A stretch of 64,000 nt of DNA from Camarhynchus parvulus. Lineage: Eukaryota; Chordata; Aves; Passeriformes; Thraupidae. Made by a program: the position numbers and the translations under genes. Under the pieces are notes generated by a model, which was given only the letters and a program-made list of their open reading frames with translations, was not told the origin of the DNA and ran no database searches. Positions 1 through 12,024 of this stretch are shown in pieces. How positions within the stretch are numbered: the stretch's first letter is position 1; every line of letters starts with the position of its first letter. Where the stretch lies: assembly GCF_901933205.1 (NCBI RefSeq), contig NC_044574.1:21251733-21315732 (forward strand), written 5' to 3'.

Positions 1-2112
1 CTTCTGACAAAAAATCTATCACAAACTAAACATAGCTAAAGCATGTCTATTTCCCATCCTTGAAAATATAATACATTTAATGTGAGTTTAATACTCTCTT
101 TGTCTTGCAAGAAGTATAAATTTACTTGACACGAGATCAGCTAAGACTTATTAAAAATTACTTTCCATTTAAGCATTATTAAGATCCAAAGAATCAGTTT
201 CACTCTCAATAAATTATCAGTTAGTTTCCTGTAATGATGCTCATTGTCTCATCTTGGAGCCTATCTGGAAGGAGACATTTAAGAACAGTGAGCTGCATTT
301 ATTTATATTGGAGCTAAACACAGGAGTATTGCAGAGTTCTGAGTGGTCCAAGCTTTGTGTAGGGATTCTTATTTATTCAGGCCAACACTCATATGAAAGC
401 CAGAAAAAAAGATTCAGTGTTTGCTGCTAGTCTCATAAGAGCAAACTGTGATGGTTCTGTTTTGTTTTTCTTCATCTTTGCAAAATTTAAAATGCATGTG
501 AGATTTTACTGCTAGTAAAAGGTAGAAGAATGTCAGCAACTGATAACAAGAAAGAGATGCATACAACCATATATTCTGCTAATTTAAACTTACTTTCCAA
601 TAGCTTTAGCAGAATATCAGAAAACTGTTGCAGTCAATAGACAACCATAACAGAGATGCACAGAAGATACTGTGCAAAGAAAAGGCAAACAAAACAGTGA
701 AGCATAAAGATGCCATATTTTTTATTGCTGGTTTTCAGAAAAATAGAAACCACATAAAGCAAAGCAGCTAAAAGTTTTCATACACATAATTATGTAAAAC
801 TTCACTGACTGTAGTAGAATAGACAAAATAGATAAAGAAACTTCAGTTAAAGTATTTTCCATATACATTTATTTCTTTGAGAGGTTCAGTGAACAAAGAG
901 GTAGAACACTTCTCAATGGCTATGAACATTTTCTAAAATATCTCTGCAAGAGATCTTGATGGCATTAATGACTGAAATACCTGACATTCAAAGCTACAAG
1001 GAGTGTAAAATAATAATGGGAAAATAGAATTAATATATATAATATTGTGATCCAATTTTTTGCCATATGTAAGTGTCCTGTTAATTTTACTTTACTTGAC
1101 AAAAGGGTGAAATATTTAGATTCTTTAGTCTTCTGATATTAGTACTGCATACGTGCTTTGTTATTGTAGCATACTTTCAATTTTTTTTATTAGAAAAACA
1201 ACAAAAAAAAACCAAAAAAAAAAAAAAAACCAAAAAACAAAGAAAATCCAAGAAAGCAACAAAACCTTAGGGTATTGCATACTAGAGGAAAAAGATTTAG
1301 TTTGAACAGTGAAGTGGTTTAAAAATGTATCCAAACTTAGCTGATTTGTGGATTTAAAATATTTTCAAACTATATATAATTAGGCATCTTAGGCTAAAGG
1401 TTGTATATTGTCTGGACAATGTGACTTTCAAACATCAATTTGTTTTGGAAACTACAATTGTCAAGGTTTTGATCTCATCTATATAATATTAACTCTGATT
1501 CTCTTGAATGAGAAATTATTCTGGTAGATTTCACTGGTAAAAAATATTTTAAATTTTTATCTGTGTTTACTTATTTACTGTTAATTAAATCTATGAAACT
1601 AGCTCTGTGAAAAGGGGAAGGAGTTAAGTGCAACAGACTTGATTTCTATGATGTAGTCAAATTCATCACAAATGCATCATAATCAGGATCACAATGTCAA
1701 GGGAAAAAAGGTATTGTCAAGTGAAAACAGTTTTCAGCCTTGTTCTAATAGGGACTATTTCTTTCCCTTTTACCTGAAGGATTAGATTTTGTCTCATTGA
1801 TGTTAGTCAAGTCACTCAGGACATTTTTAACAGTGTAGAGTTCTTTTTCATGCTTTCGTTTTAGGCTTCAATTTAGAGTTTGATTTATTGAAGCGTAAAT
1901 TTTGCAGAAACTTTGAGTGAAAATTGGCAGAGCTTGTATCTGAAAACTATTAGTTAGAGCAATAACTTTTAAACATTTCTTTAAATCTATGCTATCAAAT
2001 CTTAATTTTGAAAGGATGTCACTTTCTAATATGTAGCATTTTGAATGGAATGTTAGTTAAGTAAATTTTCCAAGCAAAAAAATCCTAACAATCAACGCTC
2101 CTCCATCCTCAA
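1..2112. other. AT-rich intergenic DNA, no feature recognised
   Basis: Stop codons are frequent in all frames and I recognise no gene or mobile element. The only structured piece is an A-rich low-complexity run at about 1193-1242 (A runs broken by CC). It resembles a decayed poly-A or simple A/C tract and carries no further signal that I can read. Confidence 0.6.
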
Positions 2113-2190
2113 GACAAAAAACCCCAAAAAACAAAAACCAAACCAACCGAACAAAAAAACACTAACAAAACAAACAAAACCCCAAAGCGG
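2113..2190. repeat. A/C-rich low-complexity tract
   Basis: The stretch is built almost only of A and C, in CAAAA, CCAAA and CCCCAAA patterns. It sits directly upstream of the long pyrimidine tract. Similar tracts occur at 1193-1242 and 32050-32118, and in reverse complement at 5901-6018. It is simple sequence with no coding meaning. Confidence 0.75.
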
Positions 2191-2208
2191 AAAAGCAGGA
2201 AGTGCTTG

Positions 2209-2557
2209 TTCTTTTCTTTTCTTTTTTTCTTTTCTTTTCTTTTCTTTTCTTTTCTTTTCTTTTCTTTTCTTTTCTTTTCTTTTCTTTTCTTTTCTTTTCT
2301 TTTCTTTTTCTTTTCTTTTCTTTTTTTTTTCTTTTCTTTTCTTTTCTTTTTTCTTTTCCTTCCTTCCTTCCTTCCTTTTTCTTTTCTTTTCTTTCTTTCT
2401 TTCTTTTTCTTTTCTTTTCTTTTCTTTTCTTTCTTTTCTTTCTTCTTTCTTTCTTTCTTTTCTTTCTTTCTTTCTTTTTTCTTTCTTTCTTTTCCTTCCT
2501 TCCTTCCTTCCTCCTCCTTTCTTCTTCCTTCCTTCCTTCCTTCCTTCCTTTCCTTTT
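2209..2557 (+). repeat. Long polypyrimidine microsatellite cluster
   Basis: About 350 bases are nearly pure T and C on this strand. They run through blocks of (TTTTC)n, then mixed CTTT and TTTTC units, then CCTT units at about 2355-2375, 2495-2515 and 2525-2550. The tract produces long false open frames of Lys/Glu/Arg on the minus strand and Phe/Ser/Leu on the plus strand. Homopurine-homopyrimidine tracts with mirror symmetry of this size can form triplex (H-) DNA. Length is probably polymorphic and hard to assemble. Confidence 0.95.
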
Positions 2558-2559
2558 GA

Positions 2560-3430
2560 TCTTCATTAAAATGTATACAGCCTAGAGCATGAAAGCACAT
2601 TAACTCTATGTACTTTCTTAATTATTATCTTGACTGGAAAGAGAAAAAAAATATTCTGAGAAATAAATCTAAAGAACTTGACAGGACAAGATATTGAAAT
2701 ATCTTTTCATGGAGCTTTTGTAGCATTTGAGCCTTTTTTCTCACATCTGCTTTAAGAGGGAAAAAAAGAAATAAAAAAACAAGGCAAAAATAAAAAACCA
2801 AGGAAAAAAAACCCTGGCATATTTGGGAAGTTTGTGTTTTGAAACTTTTCCACCACACATTTATGCATGGAACTTTATTCACTTTATATCCTGGAATCCA
2901 GAATTTAACATATGAATACAAATAAGTAAGCTAAAAGAGAATATTTCTTTATTCACAATCTATAATTGCAATAATGTCTAAATGTGCAAATTGGAAGAGT
3001 TTGTCTTTCACTCAGCAGGAACTTGAACCATGGAGAAAAAATTTCTTAGTGATTAAAAGCAAAACTTGTCATTTATTAATCCTTTTTTATAAGTTGCTTT
3101 GACCTCTTAAGAACATCTGTCCAAACTCTGAACCTATAGTCTATCATTTAATATTTCATTTTGGAGGGTTTTTTCTTATCTTATATTAGCTGAATTTTTA
3201 ATTAACAACTATTTATATCCTGCAGCTTCAAAATTGCCCCTGAATTGTTAGGGTGCAAGGCTCCTAAATAAATAATTAAAAATGTCCACATTATTAATTG
3301 TAAATTGTTAGAGAAAACTGTGTCATGCATTGTCTCTGTATCTTTCAATTCTTTGAAAATACTCTATGCAATACATTCCTTTCCTCAGCTCTTCTGAGCT
3401 GGGTGAACTAAAATGCAATATAGGTATTTC
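2560..3430. other. AT-rich intergenic DNA
   Basis: No gene or recognised mobile element. There is a small A-rich run at about 2758-2812. Open frames here are short and of random composition. Confidence 0.6.
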
Positions 3431-3432
3431 TT

Positions 3433-4076
3433 AATAATAGGTTGGAAAAGACCTCCAAGATAACTGAGTCCAACCTTTGGCCAAAGCCATGCTGTCAACC
3501 AAATCATAGTGCTAAGTGTCACATCAGTCATTTCTTGAACACTTTTAGGGATGGTGACTCCATCACTTCCCTGGGAAGTCCATTCCAATGCTTGACAATA
3601 ATTTCAGTAAAGAAATTCTTCCTGATGTCCAACCTGAACCTCCCCTGTTGCAGCTTGAGGTCATTTCCTCTCATCCCATCACTGGTTGCTTGGGAGAAGA
3701 GGCCAAGCCCCACCTTCCTGCACCTTCCCTTCAGGCAGTTGTAGAGAGTTAAAACATCTTTCCTAAGCCTCATTTTGTTCAGGCTAAACAACCCCTGCTC
3801 CCTCAGCCACTCCTCATATGATTCACTCTCTAGAGACTTCACCAGGTTCATCACACTTCTCTGGAAATGCTCTTGCACCTCAAAGTCTTTCTGGAAGTGA
3901 GAGGCCCAGAACTGGACACTGAACACGGCTCTCAAGGTGTGTCCTCAGCAGTGATGAGTACAGGGAGATGATCACTGCCCTGCTGTCCACACTGTCTTTG
4001 ATATAAGCCAGGATGCCTTGGGACTTCTTTGCCACATGGGTACATTGCTGGCTGGAATTTGATTGTGTCTGCTCAC
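3433..4076 (-). mobile_element. CR1 LINE, 3' end, minus strand
   Basis: This is the 3' part of a chicken-repeat-1 (CR1) non-LTR retrotransposon read on the minus strand. The element's 3' end lies at the left: the reverse complement of 'ggttggaaaagacctcc' at about 3440 is the usual CR1 terminal motif. The minus frame at 3528-3935 keeps a recognisable C-terminal ORF2 stretch, with blocks such as LYNCLKG, GLFSQATSD, RFRLDIRKNFFTE and LPREVMESPSL. It lacks all upstream endonuclease and reverse-transcriptase sequence, so it is 5'-truncated and dead. The right end fades at 'acattgctggctgg'. Confidence in CR1 identity is high; the subfamily is not assigned. Confidence 0.93.
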
Positions 4077-4079
4077 CAT

Positions 4080-5890
4080 GTGGAACATTCCATCCTTAAA
4101 ATAATTTAAATGCAAGGAAAAGCAAACTAATATAGAATTTTTACATGTTTATTACTAAAACTATAATTGCTATTAAGCATGTAAAGTATTCATTGAGAGA
4201 AATCTTAAAGAACTGAACTCAGTTTCTTGTAAAGCCATATTTCTAAGCCTTTACAAATTATATAATAGAAATTGTTTACAACAATATACAATTCTGAAAC
4301 TAGTAATAGAGTTTTACTGTATCCAGGCTCAAAATAGAAGTGTCTCATAAATTCTATGAGTTTTCTTACTGATTCTTGTTCTTATCATTTTGATGACAGA
4401 ATGCTCAGTTTGAAAATTTCTGGGTGGTATTTAGAGACAGAATGTCAAGGATCCACCTTTATGCAGTTCTCTGCTTGGAGACTTTAAAATACCTCATTTC
4501 ATTCTGCTGGTGCTATTAGGACATTAATACCTTGAAAACAGAATTATCTTTATCTATCCTGATCTGACTAAACTACGAGTAATTTGGACACCTAGCTGTT
4601 ATTCCTTCCTTTTCCACAAGAGTTTTCCACATCTGAAAGCATTCTATGCAAAAAATTCCTTTCATTAGTTCTTTGATGCTGAGTGAACAAATATGCACAA
4701 GAGCTTTCCACAGAAAAACAGGAAGTCTTTTATGGACTTTTAAAGCATCTGCATCTAGCAAAAGGAACTTGGAGATTTATCTTTCATTTCCACATAAATA
4801 TATTGCTTTGTGGGGCTTGGGATTCTTTTTAATCGCTGTTCTGTAAGGCCTATTGTGGGTTACATCAGTGGAAAGGTCAAATATCATATGCTATCACAGT
4901 GATTGTCAGTAGCAGGAACGAGGCAGGTTTGGGCAGCAAATTATTCAAAGAGCTTCAAGGACTATAATCATAGTAGACACAAGCACAGTTCAGTGAACAT
5001 GCCTTACAATAAAGATTTTTTTTTAAAGATACCTTTATTAATGGAGAGACAAACAAAAAAGACTGTTTCTAGATTAAATGTTTTTGTGACACTTCTATTT
5101 ATTTTTCATACATGTAATAGCTAGAAGGTCGTTAGAAATTGCCAAAAGATTATATTAACATGCCAGACTAGACATATTGGATCAGAAGGCTCCACCTCTC
5201 CTTCCTCTTAAATAACTTTACCAAAGATTTAAAATAATACTTTAAGAAAGGTATTGTCACTAAAATAGATTTAAGCTCAAATTGCATTGTTGCCTGTTAA
5301 AGAACATCTAAATTACATATTGCACAGTTAAAATTATAAAGTATTTCCTTCCAAGACAGGTATAAAAGACAACAAGATGCATTGCAATGCTTTCTTTAAT
5401 TTGAATTGTCCATTAAAAATTTTTTTTTCAAAGAAAAATATACCCCTTGAAATGTGTTCAGGCTGTGCTCTGAAACATTATTGGCGATATGTGTCCATTT
5501 GCAATCTTTTTTTACAAGAATTTATAGTGGGTTTGGGGATTTTTACTTTTTCCAAATTTCTTATATATGGCCCACGTAACTGCCTTTGTTTTGTTTATAT
5601 AACTTGCTTTTTATGAAGACTATAGACTGCATAATTAATTTTGAAAAAGTTAATCTTTTGTAACTTAACTCCCTAGATTTTTTTTTTATTTTTACAAGAG
5701 CTGAAAGTCACATAAATTGTCTTTTCCCAATAGTGAAAAAAAGATTGCAAGCCTAACTACTTTTTGTCACTTCAGATAATTTTAGAATTTTTTTAGGACT
5801 TTACAGACCAAATTTGAGTATTTACACTCATTTACAGCGTTTTTAGAGAAGTATAGATTCTGTTGCCTGGAGCCATACATTCTACTTCCT
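4080..5890. other. AT-rich intergenic DNA, no feature recognised
   Basis: I see no recognised repeat, RNA gene or coding region. Short open frames at 4646-4846, 4903-5124 and 5377-5616 have compositions expected of translated AT-rich noncoding DNA and no visible motif. Confidence 0.55.
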
Positions 5891-5900
5891 TTTGTTGCTA

Positions 5901-6018
5901 GGGTTTTTTGGGGGTGTTGGGGTGGGTTTTTTTTTTGGTTTGGTTTGGTTTGATTTTGTTGTTTGTTTGTGGTTTTATTTTTTGGCTTTGTTTTGGGTTT
6001 GAGTTTGGGGGGTTTTTT
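5901..6018 (+). repeat. GT-rich low-complexity block with G-quadruplex motif
   Basis: About 120 bases are mostly G and T. The first part has four G-runs, GGG 5901-5903, GGGGG 5910-5914, GGGG 5919-5922 and GGG 5924-5926, with loops of 6, 4 and 1 bases. This fits the usual G3+N1-7 quadruplex rule. The remainder is TTTGG-type repeats ending in a six-G run near 6006-6011. The complementary strand resembles the A/C-rich tracts at 2113-2190 and 32050-32118. Confidence 0.85.
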
Positions 6019-6019
6019 G

Positions 6020-7205
6020 AGCAATACACTGTTTACTATTACAAGAAATTGGAGTCCTGAATGGAAAAGTAGAGTGATCTTTCTCTGTCAGACCTATGAA
6101 GTGTGAGTCAATGCCATGCATTTGAGGAAGATTAAAGGTTGGGTATGTCAGACAGGCAAAGTCATTTCAAGAGAATAATCCTGTATAATTTATGAGAAAA
6201 AATGCGAGACAGGTTTTGTGTATATGCATAAACAAGTAGTTAGCTCAATCTATCAAAACAATTGTAATCCCATTCATCAGAGGTGACACAGTGAAAATAC
6301 ACTCAGGTTTACTCTGCAGCATAGTTCTGGTGATAGTGGTTTTAAATATCTGCATTTTCCATTGATGCAGCAGTGCTGGCAGAAACACTTTATGTAAATG
6401 CAGTTAATCTAGAAAGGTTGTATAAGTGATTTGGGTGACAAGAAACAAGCTACTTGATTTAAAAATCCAAAATTTGTTCATTGTAGCTGTTAAGCTACAG
6501 GATGGGCAAATTCTGAGAAACAAAACAACATTTTGTATTGTAAACAAAATAGAACAATCACAAAGAAAAAAAAAGCCTACATGAACAAAGAATACACCTT
6601 CATCAATTTGCTCATTTTCTTTTGTGAAGGAAATATTGTAGAAAAGCCATCACCTCTTCAATTTGACATTTTTCCTCCTAGGCTGGTAAGCTCTTGCTGA
6701 CACAAGAACAATTATGAAATCTGATTTAAAACATCAGATTGTCGATGGATAGGATTTTTTATGTAGTCAGTACAGCAATAGCAAGATTTCTGATTTTTTA
6801 GTGACTCTTATTTTATGCAAAATATTTGATTGGCATTATTTCTTTTCCTTTCTTTTTTCTTTTTTCCTATATCAAAAGTATTTTTTGTCTTCTCTGTTAG
6901 AGTATATATTTAGTCTCAAGAAGTCCAGACTACTTATTTAGTGTAGTTCCCAGTTTAGTATACATTGAGAAAAGGCATAGACAGAAATGGGTATTTCTGC
7001 ATTTGAGTCCTCTTTGTTTTATTTTATAATTGTGATTATTTCTTACCCGCATACTTCCTGGTACAAAATACTGGTGATACTCATAATAAGGGTTTTTTTT
7101 TTTTTTTTTGCTTATATCAGTCACATCATATTGTAGCTGCCTATGAAGCACAGCAGCCTTAGACACAGTGTATGTATGGTAATGTGTTGCTACTGTAGTC
7201 CATGA
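6020..7205. other. AT-rich intergenic DNA with small pyrimidine runs
   Basis: Nothing is recognised apart from a short T/C-rich run at about 6838-6868 and an 18-base poly-T near 7092-7109. The minus-strand frame at 6930-7208 crosses the poly-T as poly-Lys and is not a gene. Confidence 0.55.
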
Positions 7206-7209
7206 CAAG

Positions 7210-7605
7210 AGGATCAGATGTCACTGCACCTTCAGGGTGCTACAGCACAGTGTTATCCATCTTTCCACTTTCCAGCCTTAGAAACTGAGCAGAGGTTTGG
7301 CTTCCACTGTTCTGCACTGATTGCAACCCATCAGTGTCCTATCCCCTGAGCTGCTTGAGACAGGAACAGGAGGCAGAAGAGTTAGCAATGAAGAAGTGGA
7401 GTTCGAGAAGGGTTTCCTAGGGGACAGGTGTTGAAGCTTTTGCCTTTGTACCTCACCATTCTAGGTTGATTTTAATAGGCAATAAATTAAACTTACTCTC
7501 CCCAGGCTGAGTCTGTTAACCTGTGGTGGCAATTGATAAATGAGGTCCATGTTTATTTTTGACACATTTGCTTCCTTTCTTATTTTCTTCCCCTGTGCTG
7601 TTGAG
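7210..7605 (+). mobile_element. ERV LTR fragment, 3' part, plus strand
   Basis: This is the distal part of an avian endogenous retrovirus LTR. It has the polyadenylation signal AATAAA at 7481-7486, followed by 'ctccccaggctgagtctg', the same block found after AATAAA at 28877 and 44251 in two other LTRs of this window. The left part at 7370-7430 (gaagaagtggag, gaagggtttcctagggg) also fits this family as I know it from songbirds. The 5' portion is missing or too decayed to read. Its right end abuts a CR1 piece. It is probably ERVL-type, by resemblance to the complete copy at 28136-29061. Confidence 0.75.
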
Positions 7606-7607
7606 TA

Positions 7608-7830
7608 CTTGTTGAAGCCGAGTGTAAGGTCTTGCGCCTGGGTAGGGGCAATCCCAAGCACAAATACAGACTGGGTGGAGAATGGATTGAGGGCAGCCCT
7701 GAGAAGCAGGACTTGGGAGTGTTGTTCGATGAGAAGCTCAACATGACCCAGTGTGTGCTTGCAGTCCCAGATGCCAACCTTGTCCTCGGCTGCATCAGGA
7801 GCAGCATGGCCAGCAGGCCAGGGAAGGTGA
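7608..7830 (+). mobile_element. CR1 LINE internal fragment, plus strand
   Basis: This is a short ORF2 piece from after the reverse-transcriptase core. In DNA it reads 'ggtcttgcgcctgggtaggg', then 'caatcccaagcacaaatac', then 'gatgagaagctcaacatga', then 'ggccagcaggccaggga', a well-known order in CR1. Translation across about 7632-7830 contains NPKHKYRLG and LFDEKLNM. Both ends are truncated; no CR1 3' terminus follows. Confidence 0.92.
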
Positions 7831-7831
7831 T

Positions 7832-8688
7832 TTTTTTTTCTCATGTACTTCCTCCAGCATGTATCTGCCCCATTCTCCCTTCACTCCCAAAATCATAACT
7901 GGATTTTAAATATATGATGGTGCTTTCAGCTGTTCTTTTGGCAGAGACATATTTAACCTGTAAGTATATTTTCAGAATGATATAATAGGTACATTATAGC
8001 AAAATCTGGGTTTGCAATATATATTGTAGGAACTGTAATTTTTATCTATTTTATTCTAATAAACAATTAATTACAGTCTTCCTGAATTAATATTACACAA
8101 TAATTTCTCGTCCTGTCCTTAAATTAAATTGGTTTAAAAGAATATTTAAAAGTAAAAATTTTAATTATTTTTAAAACTTCAGCCATTGTAGTACATAACA
8201 CAGCAATTTTGCATTCCAGTACAAAGACATTTCCAAAAGGATAGAAAAACAAGTGAAAATATACTGGACATCCCCACAAAGTGACTAATTTCCTTTTCTT
8301 CATACTGGTACTGAAGGAAAATAAGAGCTAATACTCTAACTGGTTCTAATTAGAAACTTTTAATTGGTTTTCACCTAAATAGAGGCAATTGAGTATATTC
8401 ATTTGGGTCATTAGCCTTGTAAGTTTAAGACAATAACTTCAAGAGTCTCTGCCCAATATCACTCACAGTGTCTTGCTTCTGAGTAGATTCAATAAGCTGA
8501 GGCAAACTGGAATTTCGGATTAATTATTTTTTTCTTTTCCTTATGTAATTCAAAAGCCACTGCAAATACATTATTTTGCAAGGTTAATTACCCTCTCTGG
8601 AACATCACAAACATTATATATTGAGGATACTGGCTGATGGCCACTGTAAAAGCCCTGTGAGATGCATTTTGGCGGCTGGAGAGCAGGA
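7832..8688. other. AT-rich intergenic DNA, no feature recognised
   Basis: No repeat family or coding signal is recognised. Content is AT-rich with short homopolymers. Confidence 0.55.
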
Positions 8689-8689
8689 C

Positions 8690-8836
8690 CTAATGTTCTT
8701 GGGGCTTGTGTGAAATATTTTAGTAATACACTAGGTCACATGGTGGGATTCTTGGGCATGATCCTGTGCATGGCCAGGAGCTGGACTCAAATGATCCTTG
8801 TGGGTCCTTTCAATTCAGCATATTCTGTGATTTAAT
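8690..8836 (+). mobile_element. CR1 LINE 3' terminus, plus strand
   Basis: A short terminal CR1 piece: 'cttgggcatgatcctgtgc', 'ggccaggagctggactcaa', 'atgatccttgtgggtcc' and 'atattctgtgattt'. This is the characteristic 3' UTR order of CR1 with the terminal ATTCTGTGA-type octamer. Only about 150 bases remain. The piece at 55690-55905 ends with the same motif order and belongs to a related subfamily. Confidence 0.88.
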
Positions 8837-8839
8837 GAG

Positions 8840-9605
8840 TTTTTGCTGAACCTGAGCACTGGTCCACAGTATGACCTGACTGACTGAACTTATATTTCTT
8901 CACTTTCCTAATAGGGCCATTGCAAAATCTAACTTCCAACAAGAGAGATATTTGTGAAAAGATAGGGGGAAATAGAGAGGATAATTATTGTGTGAAGAAT
9001 TAAGGAAAATTAATTTGAAGTCTAACTGGTGATTAAATTTTGCAGTGCCTAAGGCCAGTAAGATCTTTGAATGTTATTCTTTTTAGATCTAAGAAAACAT
9101 CATTCTTCTGGGAGATTTTTTTTTAAGTTACCTCAGCATACTGAAAACTATTTCATTTTGGCATAAGGATTTTCTCATCCATTTCACCTACCACAAATTG
9201 TGTAAATTAACTTTTAAGGCCTTCCAGTTTCCACAGGGTTTCTTTAAACATGCCAAACTAGTAAATGCAATACCTACAAAACACATTTCCCTCATTGTGT
9301 CTCTTCTAAAGAAAGCAAGAGAACCAATAAAGGAAATAACGGAAGAAATTCAAAGTCCCCATGGGGTGGGGCAGTCTTCCCTGATAAGACCACACTGGGA
9401 GGTTGCATCTAGCTAGCACTTAAAATTAGTTTAAGCCTGCAAGGTCCTGAAATACTTCTCAGGTTTACTTCAACAAATTTGTGAGTGCAGTAACAATGGG
9501 GATAAATCTTATCTTCCAGGTTTAATATACCATATAGAACCACTGATTGATGTCCTTTAGAAAGGAAAACCAGCAGTTATCCAGCGCTAACTAACTGCTA
9601 GTAAC
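8840..9605. other. Intergenic DNA, no feature recognised
   Basis: No recognised element. A plus frame at 9198-9416 (72 codons) has no motif that I can identify and lies in otherwise noncoding-looking DNA. Confidence 0.5.
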
Positions 9606-9609
9606 TAGC

Positions 9610-9885
9610 AGTTGCCTTTGACATAAAGCAGATCCAGTTAGAACAGGATGCTCAATGTCAAGTTCTGAAAATCCCCAATGTCGGAAATTCACAATCACTT
9701 CAGGAAACATGTCCTCATGTCTGACCATTCTGAAAGTGCTATCCTTCTTTCCTTTTATGGACCCAGTTTGTCTCATGTTCCAAGTTGACTTTGATGATCC
9801 TTCAGTGAAGTGGCTCAAGGGTGTTGGTGGCTTTCTTATACTGGGGAGGCCAACTGGGCACAGCACACTGCAAACAAGTGAGGAG
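9610..9885 (-). mobile_element. Decayed CR1 LINE fragment, minus strand
   Basis: On the minus strand the right part reads as CR1: 'gtgctgtgcccagttggcc' followed by 'tccccagtataagaaagcc', equivalent to the usual block encoding 'LCPV...PVYKK'. The left part (9610-9730) has weaker resemblance to the CR1 3' region. Divergence is higher than in the other fragments, so the boundaries are approximate. Confidence 0.65.
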
Positions 9886-9889
9886 ATGA

Positions 9890-11570
9890 ACACACCCTTT
9901 GTAAAATAGATTATTCTGTGATTGGCCTTTCTGTCTGCAGGGGCATGCTGATGATTTGTATTCAATATGTTCACAACAATATTCAAATATTTATCTTCAA
10001 AGGCTTTCTAGGTTTTCATCTGCATGCCTATACTCTTTCAAAGGTTTAGTCCATCCCAGATTTTTGTGTGTACCATTGTGGAATTCTATATATTCATTAA
10101 CAGAACGTAGGCAATATCTCCTATATATTACTTACATAGAATGATATATTCTCTCTGGAAAAGGGATTCTAAACTACATTTTGTAGATCTTTTTGTAGTA
10201 TTGTATCTTACTTTTCTTTAAAACAATCAAACTGAAGTGTGTAAACAAGTATTTTAAAGGAATTATGTTGCAAATATTTTTTTTGTAGTATTCCTGAAAG
10301 ATATTCCTTTTCCAAAGTCAAATATGTGACAGCAATTTGCCTATAATGGTGTTTTTAACCAAAAATGCTGATTGAGAAATATTACTTTTAGAAATGGAAA
10401 AATGTTCATTCTCACTTCCAGATGATTTCTCTCTATGAAACAGCATGAAAGAAATAATCATTATATGAACTGGCAGAAAGATATTTGTAGACAGAATTAA
10501 CTGGTAGGCCTTGTTGACATGTTACATGATGTATTTGGTCTGTGTCAACACAATTTTCTTGGGTTTTCAATATTTTAATTAAGCACAAGATGCTTATATT
10601 ATTTGTGACCTTTTGGGTGCTTATTCAAGATGAGAACTAATCTGTAGTGTCAAGGAGATGTTTAAAGAGGATCATGAAGATTATAAACATAAGAAAACAG
10701 TATTGTTTTTGCTAACATAATGTAGTGGCAGTATCTCTTCAATTAATATGTCTGGATACAGTAACACATCTCCCTCTCTGCTGTGCTCTTAGGGAAATAA
10801 TTATTTCCTTCCTCCCTTCCTCCCTTCCTCAGGAGCAAGGTGGAAGCTATGAAATTAACAATTTTCTCTCAAAACCAAAGCCCTGATTTGCTTTCAAATG
10901 CCAGCCATCAGTGTCTTCAAATAGCTTTTCTTAGGCAAAATCCAGAAACAAAATTACAAGTTCTGGGCTTTGCATCTTGATGTTAGGTAAGATTTTATCT
11001 CTTTAAAGTGTTTTTCTGCAGAGGCAGAGCTCTTGAACAAGAATCCAGTTCAGGCCTCTCAGGCCTCTTTACTCTCACTTCCATTTCTTTTTCAGGGAAT
11101 ATAAACATTCTTCTCTGAATCCAGTGATCTTATTACTTTCACCAAGCTTTTTGATCTTTCCCTGTGGTATTTCCCTTTAGTCTTCAACTGTATTTAAATC
11201 AGTCTATTCAAAAATTTATGCTTATATGTCTGACAAATCTTGGGCAAACCCTATATCAGGGACACTGGCTTTTAGATATTTTTGTTTTAAATCTATTATC
11301 CCGTTAAAGAAAAATGACAGCTCATTTAATGTATGTTGGAGTTATCATTCCAAATACTTTTGACTCCAGACTTTTGACCTATTACCTGACTCCAGACTGT
11401 AGCAGAACTCTCATTGACATTGAACAGAGCTGTATGCATAGACTGAAAGCAGATAGCAGTCTTTTTCAGGATTAAATATCAATCTGAACTCTAAGGTAAA
11501 GTTTGTCCCTCTTGCAATACAAGCTATAGTTAATTAACAAAACTCTGTTCAAATTTTGCAGGAAATTATG
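9890..11570. other. AT-rich intergenic DNA
   Basis: No gene or mobile element is recognised. A small TTCC/CTCC microsatellite lies at about 10806-10831. Otherwise nothing. Confidence 0.55.
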
Positions 11571-11573
11571 ATA

Positions 11574-12024
11574 TGTAGGTGTAGGAATAAATCAGCTGAG
11601 ACTCCATTTTCTTCATGCAGAAAGTCAATTCTTTATTCACAAAGCTCATATTTATAGGAAATGTCAGAAGGCACTGTGTTAAACTTAATTGGTCAGCAAT
11701 ACAGTGAAACTCAGTTCATTGGACAGTAAGGGGTATTGTATATGTCTACCAAATTTTCTCTCTCTAAATATATTAACATTTTTTCTTTGTGGGTTCTCAT
11801 GGGACAAATCTTATTGTTTACACATGTGCATTTGTTTTTCACCCTCAGAATAGATTGTTGTGTTAAATGAACTTCTCATTTTCAAAATATCTTCACATGG
11901 GAACTCACAAATTGCCTGTTAGCTGCACTTAGAAGAAATGATAGTCCAGCTTTGACAATTTTAGCAGAATAAGGCCTGATATCATAAGGCCTTTCTTTTC
12001 CAACTCTTCCACCTGTTTATGACA
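11574..12024 (-). mobile_element. ERV LTR, minus strand
   Basis: Read on the minus strand this starts TGTCATAAACAGG (at 12024) and ends near ...CCTACA (11574 or 11580), the TG...CA layout of a retroviral LTR, about 450 bp. Near its 3' part it has a TATA box, TATAAATATGAGC (11644-11656), and then AATAAA (complement of 11632-11637). The spacing between them is very short, as I know for this bird LTR family. There is no clean flanking duplication: bases after 12024 (tctca) do not match those before 11574. It could therefore be one end of a longer degraded provirus, and a related LTR edge lies at 15396. Confidence 0.78.

Noticed and set aside
2109..2600. Long Lys/Glu/Arg-rich or Phe/Ser/Leu-rich open frames
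   Set aside because: They are translations of the polypyrimidine microsatellite on either strand; no stop arises because the tract lacks the needed bases.
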